Assembly (NCBI GenBank): GCA_907165065.1
Contig: OU015527.1
Location: forward strand, 21,899,686-21,963,685
Origin: Caprimulgus europaeus
Lineage: Eukaryota > Chordata > Aves > Caprimulgiformes > Caprimulgidae
DNA length: 64,000 bases
Direction: 5' to 3'
A model generated the notes under the pieces. That model saw only the letters and a list, made by a program, of their open reading frames with translations, had not been told where the DNA came from and ran no database searches. The translations under genes were made by a program, and so were the position numbers. This document shows, piece after piece, positions 50,961 to 60,947 of this stretch; the first letter of the stretch is position 1, and each line of letters starts with the position of its first letter.

Positions 50961-52541
50961 AAGGTTTAAGGCTCCTGCATTCTCACAGGGCATCGCGGGG
51001 AGCGGGGCGTTTCAGAGCCGCCGCCGAGGTCCGACCATGAAGTGGGCAAACACAGAAAACAGATTAAGGAAGTTTTTAAAGTCGTGCTCCCCTCCACCAT
51101 GTCAGTTCCCTAATCTACTCTCTTTAATTGCAGAAAAACAGTGCGATTGCTACTGGAGCAGCGTCTGTCCTGCATATGCAAGGGTACACGAACGGCCCTG
51201 TGTGGCAAAAGGGAAAAAACGTAGGGTTTATGTCTACGTCTACCGAGGACCGAAAGGCAAAAGCATCCCTGGATGTGGAAAAATAAATACAAATTTATCC
51301 CAGCACAGACAAGTCAGAGGAGATACACTGAAATTTCCTCATTTGGAGTCTTTCTGAGACTCCCTCACGAAGTTTCTGGGGAAAGCGCCATTGCACAAGC
51401 GGGGTGCGACCTTTGAAGGGGTATTGGATGCGGTGCGACACCCACTCGGCAGGGACTCGAGGCAGGTTCCCACACACCGTGGTTTTCCCGCAGTGCATGG
51501 TGCAGAGCGAACCCCAGGGCTAGCGGGCAGTTGGGGAAAAAAAAAAAAAAAAAAAAAAAAGCAACAAAGTTTAAAACCGGATTTTTTTAAAGTCTTCAAA
51601 ATCCGAGAAACTAAGAGGAAAGGGTCTCCTACCCCACAGGCAAATTGCCCTCCAGTCCTTCGTGCGCTCTTTGCCATTAGTGATAGCCCTATAGAGATAA
51701 ATCCAAGGAGAAAACCTCCTTGGTTACGTGTGTCAGGAGTCTTAAAATTTCGAATCAATAGTGAGACGCGGCAGGGTTGTGTATTATCGTTGGCTAATCT
51801 TCCTTTCTGTGAAATAGTAGCGGTAGTGGATTTTATGCATCTGTGTATGTAAAAATATATGCATCCGTGTCTCTTTGTGAATACAGAAAAAAGTATAAAA
51901 ATTGTATGTACTCACATGTCATCTTATTTGTAAGTGAAGGCATTACTAAAGGAGTCAGAGGGCCTGCCTGCATCTTCATCCCCTCTAAAATCTGTTAAAA
52001 GCTGCAAAATCGCAGAATGGCATAAAACAACAAATATGTTGCCGTGCTAACGCTTACTGACCTTCCAAATCACTTCTCAAGCTACTGGACTATTAAAACG
52101 ACACAATTTTAAGTTACGTTATTGAAGTCATACGAGTTTTTCCCCCACAAATGCAAATCCTATTTTGCACGATTCTGCTACCAACAAACTCCCTCAAATT
52201 AATCGAAACATAGCAACACGTGCTCATATCTGAAGTTAGGGAAATAATAATTAAGCCTGTGCCACTCTGTTTTGAAAATTACGCTTGTATTACACTTATA
52301 TCTTTGGGGGAAGTGAGGAGAAACCACCTTCTCTCCACAGCAAACCTTACTGCAAAGTTATTTTCCCAAATAAACAAACAAACAAAAAAATCGAGCCACG
52401 TTAAGCAGTTTCCCTATTTAACATTTCCCCTCTTATTTCTTTTTTAATGTCACCATTCAATAACACAGATATTTAACAATGAAAGCAGATCCATTTTGAT
52501 ACTACAGCACAGCAATCCTGCAAATTGGTCTGAGATGTTTT
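50961..52541. other. Between exon 1-alpha island and TATAA array
   Basis: Intergenic or intronic (within ARF intron 1). It holds an A-run at about 51538-51560 and a possible plus-strand terminal exon near 51134, listed separately. Nothing else is recognised. Confidence 0.5.
51134..51286 (+). other. Candidate plus-strand terminal exon (50 codons)
   Basis: A good acceptor (CTAATC branch-like, CTCTCTTTAATTGCAG) is followed by an in-phase open frame of 50 codons. It starts KNSAIATGAASVLHMQG and ends KASLDVEK with TAA at 51284-51286. AATAAA at 51282-51287 overlaps the stop codon. I do not recognise the peptide. In phase it could follow MTAP exon 7 (phase 0), but that is speculation. A second frame is also open here, so chance is a real alternative. 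Confidence 0.25.
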
Positions 52542-52931
52542 TAATATAATATAATATAATAATATAATATAATATAATATAATATAATATAATATAATAT
52601 AATATAATATAATATAATATAATATAATATAATATAATATAATATAATATAATATAATATAATATAATATAATATAATATAATATAATATAATATAATAT
52701 AATATAATATAATATAATATAATATAATATAATATAATATAATATAATATAATATAATATAATAATATAATATAATATAATATAATATAATATAATATAA
52801 TATAATATAATATAATATAATATAATATAATATAATATAATATAATATAATATAATATAATATAATATAATATAATATAATATAATATAATATAATATAA
52901 TATAATATAATATAATATAATATAATATAAT
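52542..52931. repeat. (TATAA)n pentanucleotide array
   Basis: About 390 bp of near-perfect ATAAT/TATAA units (roughly 78 copies), with AATAAT phase slips near 52559 and 52762. It sits in ARF intron 1 between exon 1-alpha and exon 1-beta. The open frame with repeated YYIIL residues over it is an artefact. Confidence 0.97.
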
Positions 52932-55830
52932 GATGAAAAAGGTAATTTTCAGTTATCAAAAGCAGCGATCTTACGCCCTGTTTAAGGTTTAGCAAGTACT
53001 ACCCTTTTAATGAAAATAATATATATATATTAATATTTCAAAACATTTACATGATTTATTTTATAATCTAACAAATATTTCGGTAATAAGTTTAGGAGTT
53101 AATTAAATACTACAAAGAGACAAACTATAGAGAACATAATATTGGGATTTCCTAGCCTATAAATAGGCAAAAAAGGCCCACGAGGGGCAGGGATGCTGGG
53201 TGCAATGGAGAGGTTGCAAGGAAGCAACCCGATTTACAATTAAGGGTAGGAGGAACAGTTGTCTGGGGTTACGCTAAAAATGAAGCAAAAGCGATGAACT
53301 GAAATAATTTAACAGTATCCTTCTACTCTTCAGCTTAAAATGTCAGTATTATTGCAAAGATAATTATCCAAATTACACTTATGAGATAAAAACAGGAAAA
53401 TAGATCACCTTAATTTAGACCTTTAGAAGTTGTGCCATAAAGATCTCCTTTGACAATAAAAGTGACAAAAAAAACAACAAAAAAACAACAAAAACCCCCA
53501 ACAAACCAAGCAACCAACAACCAAAGCAACAATCCTAGAGCCTGCAGTAATAAAGAAAAATATACTTCTGTTTCTGTTTTCCGAGTCGTGTGATATAAAC
53601 TTGTGCAGAGCACATTTCTGAATGTAACATGCTGCCGTAAATAGCTATGAAAATATCCCTACATAGCTTTACATTTTTTTTTAGAAACCCTCCAGAAAAT
53701 TTTAGTTGCGTATTATTTCAGACCCTCGTTTAAAGCTATGGAGTAATTGGAAAGTGAAGCAGCATAATGGCTCTGGATAATCACCTAAAAGTTTACAAAA
53801 ATTAATTAAGCATTAATCAGGCAAAATATTATCTTCTTTTAAAAAACAAATACCAAAGCAAAGACAAATAACATAAACACATACAGTCACTCAAAAGACT
53901 AAACAAATAAAATATCTTTCACCTTCCTAAGAAATTAATAGCTTCGGATGTTGCAAGAAAAATATGTCCCTGCATAGGCAATGATCTGGTGGGGCAGGCA
54001 GCTGTCTGATCGCCTCTATCAGACAGTTTTTGAGTGTCGGTCCCCGTCTCCGACACACCTGAGGTTCCAAAGCAGCTTCGTGGACACCGTCTCAACGCTG
54101 CTCGAAGATTGTTAAAATTTTATTTGTTCCATCTATTTAATTAAGCAATTTAATTTTGAACAAACCTTGAGAACGGAACCTGTTTCTCTAAGTAGGAAAC
54201 AACGGCAGAAAAAAGCTGTTTTCTCTTTATTTCCAAACTTTTTTTTTTTTTCTCTCCCTGAAATAGATTTCCTTCTAATCTGAATACGAAACCCTTCTCT
54301 TCCTGCAAACTGTGGCTCGAAATACTATGGGTTCCAGGGTCGCTGTGTCCGAGCTGGCAAAATATTTATGCATTACTTTTGGACTGTAATGTTGTTGCAT
54401 CGTATTATAAAAGGAGCAGTTAGGCAAAAGGGAAAATCTCATCTTTCTTAGATTAAATTCTCACCCTTGTCTTACCCCTCCCCTGCCCCTTCAGAATCAG
54501 ATATTCAGCACATTTCAGTGACTGTTTTAGACCTAAATGTTTTAGGCATTTTAGAAGTCGACCTGCTCAATGAAAAGCTTGGGGGTGGGGAGGAGAAGAA
54601 ACAAGTAAACAAACCAAAAAGCCCTAAACCAACAGTATTTACAGCAAGTGTGGAAATAGAGAGAGAAAGGAATGCCTGATCCATGAGAATGTTTTGTCTT
54701 TGCTACAGCGAATTTACTTCAAGAAAATCAGCACCTTCTTGTTCATGTGTTTTATATGAGATTCGTGCACTTCGGGTCAGCCAGAGTTTTTAGTTTCTTT
54801 TTCTCCCATTTATTGTAAGATGAAGAAATCAGGCCTACTACAAATGGAAGAAACGAGGCATTTGAAGGTAACAAGAAAACTGGATATTGTTTCTGATTTT
54901 TGTGTATATATTTAAATATGTATGTGTGTTTGTGTGTGTGTACCTCTCTACACTTGACATTCAAAAAGTCATCTAACCAGAGACTAGAGGGAAAAAACTG
55001 AATTGCTTTATCTCCACATATGCAGTCCTATAGTTAGAGAAGGGTTTAATTTTTAAATATATATTTACATATATACAAAGTCTATATTATCTATTTTTGA
55101 ATATATTTTCAGGTAAATATTTCTAGTTTCCTTTCTACTTTTCTTCTCTTCTGTGTTCTTCTCCGGTCTGTGCTCTGGGTTAGGGAAGGTTGTAGACACC
55201 TCTAATGACACCCCAGGAGCATTTTGCAGAATAATCCTCAAATACTTATCAAAATTAATGTTCACTTTATTTTTCTTTATGTGTCTAATTATATGTGATG
55301 ACCGAGGCCTAAGCTGCACCGTGCACACCCACAGTATCCGATTTTGCATCCTGCAATCAGGAAAAGTCTCTAAAAATGCCAGAACCTCCCGTGTCTTTCA
55401 AGTTTCTTTATACATGTGTATTTAAATTACTTTTTCTGATGCTGCTTGATCGTGCTGACCCTTATTGCGTACATTTATACAACAGCAAAGGAAGGCAAAG
55501 TAGGCCACTGTATTTCACTGTCATTTCCAACAGTGGAAAGTAAGACACGCTCAGAAAACAGTAGCCATTTTCTCTTTTCAAAGCAATAGTTATGTTCTTT
55601 GTTCGCAAGGAACCGCCTGCAAATCTTGGTAAGGGGTGGTGGATTTATTTTTTCTAAATTAGCCATACAGAACACGAAAATAAAAACTTCTCAAGAGGAA
55701 AAAACGAAAAAAACCCCACAAAACCAAACCAGGCAGAAATAAGGTACAGTAGCACTTCAAGAACCTGTCGTTTTCCCCGACATTAAAAAAAAAAAAAAAG
55801 GAATTAAAAAAAAAAAAAAAAAACCCCACG
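52932..55830. other. ARF intron 1, AT-rich part
   Basis: AT-rich DNA without a supported exon. A segment at about 53.73-54.17 kb looks unusually structured (homeobox-like TTAATTAAGC and ATTAATCAGG words and two hairpins) and may be a conserved non-coding element. Confidence 0.5.
54002..54056. other. Two adjacent perfect hairpins
   Basis: CTGTCTGAT (54002-54010) pairs with ATCAGACAG (54018-54026) across a 7-base loop. After 7 bases GTGTCGG (54034-54040) pairs with CCGACAC (54050-54056) across a 9-base loop. The function is unknown. It could be a structured RNA, or paired SMAD-type GTCT/AGAC sites. Confidence 0.55.
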
Positions 55831-55839
55831 CCTGTGCAA

Positions 55840-57650
55840 ACCTCACATGTTCCCGGTGCGATCTGAGCATGTGGCGCGGAGAGAGCTCCGCGGCGCTGCG
55901 CGGCCGGGGCCGGGCTGCTGCGGGCTGCTGCGGGCTGCAGGCACCCGCTGGCCCCGGGGGGCTGCCACCGCCTCCCGCTGCCCACCCCCCCGTCCCCCCG
56001 CCCCGTCGGGCCGACCACCGCTGTCAGACTCGCCCCACCGCCCCCTCCTCCCCCCCCCCCCGAGCAGTCCGGCTCCCCGCGGGCCCTACCTGGGCCGGGG
56101 GCTCCCGCGGCGCCGCAGCACCAGCACCAGCAGCAGAGCCAGGGGCGCTAACCGCCGCCGTCCCAGAGCCCCGACGACGCGGCAGAGGATGCGCCAGCCC
56201 AGAGCCCGGGCCCGCCGCAGGCTGCGGGCGCGCCGAAAGCGGACGGTGCACCTTATCCGGGGGGTCATGGGTGCGCGGGAGGCCCCGCCGCGCCACGCGA
56301 GAAATACCTCCCCAGTGGGGCCCCCACCGGTGAATCGGCCCTCTCACCCTCCATTCATTGGAGAGGATTGTCTTTCTTTCTTTTTTTTTTTCTTCTTTTT
56401 TTTTTTTTCTTTTCCGTTTGACTAATTTCGACTCCCCATTTCGCCTTACCTCCCTCCCTTCCCCCCCCTCCCCTCCTCCTCTGCGCTTAAACGCCTCCCA
56501 TGATCATGGCTCCAGCTTCGAAAGCGGGCGAAGGAGGATCAGCGGCGGGGGATGGGGCCGGAGGAGGCCGTCGGCTCCCCTCCCCTCCCATCGACTCGCC
56601 CCGAGGAGCACCACCAACAAACGGGCGTGGAGGCCGGCCAATCGCAGGGCGCTCTGCTGCTTTCAAATAAAGCCTTGATGACATGTCCTTGCCCTCCCCA
56701 CCCTCCGCCCCCTCCAAAAACACCGCCTCCCGCTCCGTTTGGCGGGGTGTGTGTGGGGGTTTCTGTTTGTTTGTTTGTTTTTCTTGTTTGGTTGGTTTTG
56801 GAACCCTCTACCCTCGGGAGCCCCTCGTCGGAGCGGAGGCTGCGGCAGCCCTACGCACCGCGACCACCGCCCGTCCCCCCGGCGGCCGCGTTGGTTTCCC
56901 GAGGGAACGGCTAGCGGATCACTGCAGCTTTAAAAGCTCAGGCCAATATTGGCCCGGGCGAGCAGCTATTTCCTTGTCACATGGTCATTTGAAAGCGACG
57001 CGGGGCAGTTGCGTAGCGGAGCTAAAAAAAAAAAAAAGCGGATCTCGTCTCCCCGCGCCGGTAACCGAAACGGGTAATTAACTGTTTCCTCTCCCCCGAC
57101 CCTCTGCTCGGCCGTGCTCTGCGGTGCCGAACCTATTTGTTTTCGGTTTGAAGGGTGAGGTTTTGGAGCGGGGTGAGGAGCTGGGAAGCAGCGGAGAAGC
57201 GCTGAAGAGCCCGGAGCAACCTGCCGGCGCTCCTCCCCCGGGCCGGCTCCAGGAGGTGCTGAGCCCCGCGACAGTCAGTGCTGAGAGAGACGCGCCGCCA
57301 GGCAGAGAATCTCTGGGCGGCGGCGGGAGGGGGAGTTCTACTAGCCCCTCATCCCACCCCGCTCCCCGCTTCCCCGGGAGCCCCTCTTCCTTCTCATCTC
57401 CCCATTCAGGCTGTGGGTACCTCCGGGCGAGGCGCGGGACGGGCGGCGGGCAGAGAGGGAGTCAGTCCTGCGGGCGCATTTTCGCCCTGCCGCGGGTGCG
57501 GCGGGGCCCTGCTGGGCACGGCACGGCACTGCTGGACGCGGAGCTGGGGATGCGCAGGGACTGGAGGGAGCCGGCGGGGAAAGCTCGGGGGAGGAGATGC
57601 AGCGCAGCAGCCTCTGGGAGGGCTGGTGAACCTATGCGTATGCAACACCC
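55840..57650. promoter_or_regulatory. CDKN2A: CpG island, ARF promoter (possibly bidirectional)
   Basis: GC/CpG-rich block around exon 1-beta. Upstream of ARF on the minus strand are an E2F-like TTTGGCGG (56738-56745), CCAAT boxes (56638-56642 on plus, inverted near 56357) and a perfect 14-bp palindrome GGCCAATATTGGCC (56941-56954) holding CCAAT in both directions. Next to it is TTTAAAA. Mammalian ARF is E2F1-responsive, and its promoter also drives the antisense ANRIL RNA. A similar divergent start here is an inference. Confidence 0.7.
56090..56268 (-). CDS. CDKN2A: ARF exon 1-beta (60-aa p7ARF-like protein)
   Basis: ARF tumour suppressor; in mammals and chicken it binds MDM2 in the nucleolus and stabilises p53. 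The minus-strand ATG at 56266-56268 opens a basic frame MTPRIRCTVRFRRARSLRR, then ALGRRR, a hydrophobic APLALLLVLVL and RRRGSPRPR. This matches the layout of human ARF (RFLVTLRIRRA near the start, VALVLMLLRSQR at the end of exon 1-beta). The last two bases AG precede donor GTAGGG. Unspliced, the frame reads AGG TAG. Spliced to 47448 it reads AGG TGA. Either way the protein is 60 aa and none comes from exon 2, as published for chicken p7ARF. Confidence 0.92.
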
Positions 57651-58260
57651 CCCCGTAACAAACACCTCCTTCTCTCGGCTGGACAGACAGTAACGAGACC
57701 GATGTCAATAAGACGTTTCCTTCTTCTGCCCCGGCACAGGATAACTCTCACAGCAATGCTAATAAAGAAGGGCCTGTAATGGTTTTTGCTGGACCGAGTC
57801 CGATTTCAAGCCTGGGAAACGGATGAGTGAAAACAGCCATTTCGAAATGAATTAGCTCTTCGAGAAATGCCTTTTTTTTCTTTCTTTTTCTTGTCTTCTC
57901 CTGTGGCCATTCCTCCCCAGTGGGAAAGGCAAGATTGAGATAAATGAACGCCTGCCTGGGTGCGTAATGTCGGAGCGGCGGTGGGAGGATGAACTGACAG
58001 TTCTGGCAATAGAAACCAAATATCCACCAACGCTGAATGCATGGCCGAGCTGGGCTCGAGGAGCATTTCGCCGTGCACAAGGAAGGCGCAAACCCTGTGC
58101 TGCAGAAGGTTGTGTGTGTGTGTGCACGTGTTCAATTACAGCTGCGATATTAAAAATACAAAGCGCGAGTTATCTGCCACGTTAAACGTAATGCTTTCAT
58201 GGCTTTTTTGAAATGTGCATTGCTGCTGCTGTTAGTTGTTAACAATTACTATTCTTTCAG

Positions 58261-58366
58261 GGAGTACTCCAAGCCCTGGAGGCGACGCTGCTACCAGAAG
58301 AAAAGCTGCCGGCGGAAGCTCCCGGTCCAGGTGAAATGGTGCTGGGGACCATCAACCTTCCACGGG
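58261..58366 (+). ncRNA. Candidate antisense exon A (ANRIL-like transcript?)
   Basis: A strong acceptor (GTTAACAATTACTATTCTTTCAG, with a branch-like TTAAC) and a strong donor (CGGG|GTGAGT) bound 106 GC-rich bases in AT-rich surroundings. The position, antisense between ARF exon 1-beta and CDKN2B, matches the mammalian CDKN2B-AS1 interval. Two frames are open, one reading GVLQALEATLLPEEKLPAEA. No homology is recognised. Confidence 0.35.
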
Positions 58367-59082
58367 GTGAGTAGCCCCTGCCTTGGTCCTGGCCCAGGCA
58401 GGATCTCTGGACCTACGGCACAAAGCAGATTTATAGCAATTCGGCCTTTAGCCCTGCTAGGTTTTGAGGCCATATTGTGCTCGTTCGGTGTGGTCAGCCT
58501 AGGAAAGTCTGTTATTTCCCTGCCGATTTTATGCGTCATTATTATTATTATTACTGCTGTTGCTTTGTATTTCATAACGGAAATACTAAAAAATTATAAA
58601 TTAAATTCTAGTTCTTGGAGAAAATGACCTTTTAAAATAGGAATACTGGTGTAACTGAGGTTGGAAACTCAGTTCGTTAGACCCTTACTTTTCTGTAAAG
58701 AGGGTGGTTATGCTCCAGCTTTGCTCTGTCTTTGTGTCTGGTCCCAGCTCCATCCTAGTTCCCTCAGGCATAGGAGGCAAGTGCTTGGCTGCTGCATCCC
58801 CGGTGATGTCCTTAGCTCACTTATGGCTATGCCATATACTAAGACAGAATACAGTACCATTTCATAAGCTGTTGTCGTCACAAGTTGCAGTCTTATACGT
58901 TTTCCTTTTAAAGATGTGTATAAAATCTATATTCTAGGCATTGTTGCAATAAATAAGCAGGAATAGAGACTAAATACAGTGTGATTTTTTGATACATATT
59001 TTATATGTCTATAATGTAGTTATAATTTAACATAAGGATATTACATATAAAAATGATGGATAAGGAAATATGTAGGCTTGAT

Positions 59083-59122
59083 TAATAATAACAATAACAA
59101 TAACAATAACAATAATAATAAT
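59083..59122 (+). repeat. (AATAAC)n / (AAT)n microsatellite
   Basis: A short run of ACAATA units followed by AATAATAAT. Confidence 0.8.
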
Positions 59123-59398
59123 TTTATAAATGCACATATTATGTATATTTTATATAGGTTTACATAGATGTATTACGTACATAAACGGCATAACTAAATA
59201 TGTATAGTGTGCCAACTTATACAAAGTAATTCTAAGACACACATTGTACACATGATGTTGTAGTAAATTACATGTTCCAATATGTTATACAGAAGTATGG
59301 ATGTTATTTTTAATGTTTATGTATGAAATATCTAGGATTTGGACACCCAATGGGAATGCAAAATGGAAGGAAAACTTTTCGTCTTTAATTGTGTGCAG

Positions 59399-59497
59399 GT
59401 CGCTCTGCAAAGCTCCCAGGATTTGCGCTGGGGAAGGAGATCAGAGCTCTCCCGCTGCCCTACCTTGCTTCTCCTCTGTCGCTAAAGTGCGGGACGG
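59399..59497 (+). ncRNA. Candidate antisense exon B
   Basis: Acceptor TCGTCTTTAATTGTGTGCAG and donor GACGG|GTGAGC bound 99 bases (33 codons). The frame carried over from candidate exon A stays open (RSAKLPGFALGKEI...). Evidence is splice-site quality and phase only. Confidence 0.28.
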
Positions 59498-60033
59498 GTG
59501 AGCGCAGCCCCACGTGGGGCCCGGAGAGAGAGGCAGGGTCTCCCACGCGGGAGCGGCTGTAAGTGCCGTCCTGGCGCGGGTCTCCCTGGCTGGCCGCTTC
59601 CCCTCCGCGGGGGCTGGGCTGCCTCTGTAGCTTCGCCCTGGGATGCTCATAGCCAGCTTCCCAGCACTGGGACACGCTGTAAAATATGGATCAGATCTCT
59701 GGTAATTAATCTACCCCGCCCGCCCCGTTTTTACCCTCCAGCAGCACAACCGTTATGACGACTTGCTATTTCAAAGACTTCTTTCTTTCTTTACAAAGCA
59801 TGCCACCTTCGAGGAGCTTGGGAAACCCTAGGGCCGGAGCTCGGGCATGTTATTTTTATTTTTTTGTTCCATACAGCCTTCATTTTGCGACCATCATTAT
59901 TTCTTTAAAATACTGTTAAACTTACGGTCACTCAAGGAAAGTCGCCTGCAAATTGTTAAAACACCTACTACTTCAAGCGAGGGCAGTAGCGGGCTTGCAG
60001 AAGCACAAATCGCTCTTTATTTTCTCCTTTCAG

Positions 60034-60126
60034 GTCCCACGTTTACAGCTTCTTCACGAGAAAAGCCACGGATACGCCACAGGCCCATGCACAGACATGT
60101 ACAGAAACTTACGTGGTTTTAAGAAG
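60034..60126 (+). ncRNA. Candidate antisense exon C
   Basis: Acceptor TTATTTTCTCCTTTCAG, then 93 bases to a weak donor GTATTT. The frame from A and B runs on (PTFTASSREKPRIRHRP...) to TAA at 60120-60122. It may instead be a terminal exon that reads on, or part of no transcript at all. Confidence 0.25.
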
Positions 60127-60437
60127 GTATTTGCCAAAGCCGTAATCGCACAAGGAAGCCTCAATTCCCTGATGTCTCGGCCGGTTTTGCTAGGAGTGGC
60201 ACAGGTTGGCTTCAGAGCCCCTTGAGTCCGATTTACCCTGGGTGTGAAATGAAAAGGGGGGCAGTCGGCTCGGGCTCGGAAGAGTCCGGCGACTCACCCG
60301 TCCTCTTCAGACAGAGGGCTGGGAAGTGCGAGCGGGGAGCCCCGTGGAGGAGGAATAGAGAGAAAGCCCAGACGTGGTTCTGTCAAAACATGAAGGGTGT
60401 ATTGTGCCATCTCTGTTCGGGTTTTTTTTTCTTCATA

Positions 60438-60443
60438 TTTATT
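60438..60443 (-). terminator. CDKN2B: Candidate CDKN2B poly(A) signal
   Basis: TTTATT on the plus strand (minus AATAAA), about 240 bases beyond the CDKN2B stop codon. Confidence 0.5.
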
Positions 60444-60683
60444 TATCTTCACAGTGTTTGGAGTCTGCGCGAAAAAAGGTGGGGCGTGGGGTTGCAAGTG
60501 CAAGAAAACAGACACGTGGAAAGTACAGGGTATAAAGCAACGCACACCCCGTTGGTCCTTCGTGCGTCTGAGCAGGGAGAGGCGATCGGGGGATAATTTA
60601 CAACGCGTGAGTGCTGCTCGACTTCGTGTATCCCGAGGAGGACGCGGGCAATAAATTAGGGGAGGGGGTGGCCCAGGAGGAGG

Positions 60684-60947
60684 CTAGGCGCGGGGCGGCA
60701 GGTGGCGCAGGTAGCGGCCGACCGGTCCGTCTGGACCCCCGGCAGCCACGTCGAGGGGGAGGTGGCCGCGGCCGTCGGGCAGGTCGAGGCGCGCCCCGGC
60801 GCGGTGCAGCACCTCCAGCGTCTCCAGGAAGCCGGTGCGGGCCGCGTCGTGGGCCGGGAGGCAGCCGGTGCGCGGGTCGGGGCGGTTGGGGTCGGCTCCG
60901 CGCTGCAGCAGCAGCTCGGCCACCCGCGGGCTGCCCAGCATCATCAC
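60684..60947 (-). CDS. CDKN2B: CDKN2B exon 2 (ankyrin repeats 2-4)
   Basis: INK4 CDK4/6 inhibitor, second exon. Acceptor CTCCCCGCAG, then GTG ATG ATG CTG ([14 protein letters not shown]). 87 codons end [10 protein letters not shown] with TAG at 60684-60686. The ankyrin text is the same as in the 47-kb copy except GRGHLP for GRGRLP, and the tail is shorter. The DNA is identical to 47265-47465 over 60764-60964, splice acceptor included. With exon 1 (62439-62558) it gives 127 aa; human p15 is 138 aa. Position, farthest from MTAP on the minus strand, is that of CDKN2B. Confidence 0.93.
   Translation of the reverse strand: MMMLGSPRVAELLLQRGADPNRPDPRTGCLPAHDAARTGFLETLEVLHRAGARLDLPDGRGHLPLDVAAGGPDGPVGRYLRHLPPRA

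Larger units (their letters stand above)
57651..60430. other. Interval between ARF and CDKN2B
   Basis: Intergenic. It holds three candidate plus-strand exons (listed separately), a GC-rich patch at about 59.40-59.66 kb and a small AAC/AAT repeat at 59.08-59.12 kb. No protein-coding gene is established. Confidence 0.5.

Noticed and set aside
51538..51560. A23 run, considered as the tail of a processed pseudogene
   Set aside because: The upstream sequence shows no resemblance to a known mRNA and no target duplication was found.
52450..52995. 181-codon frame of repeated YYIIL residues
   Set aside because: Translation of the TATAA array; not a protein.
59441..59690. Minus-strand candidate exon (TTTTACAG ... 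AAG|GTAGGG) between CDKN2B and ARF
   Set aside because: The splice-site pair is plausible but the frame is low-complexity, nothing in INK4 or ARF genes calls for an extra exon, and the plus strand has an equally good exon in the same place.
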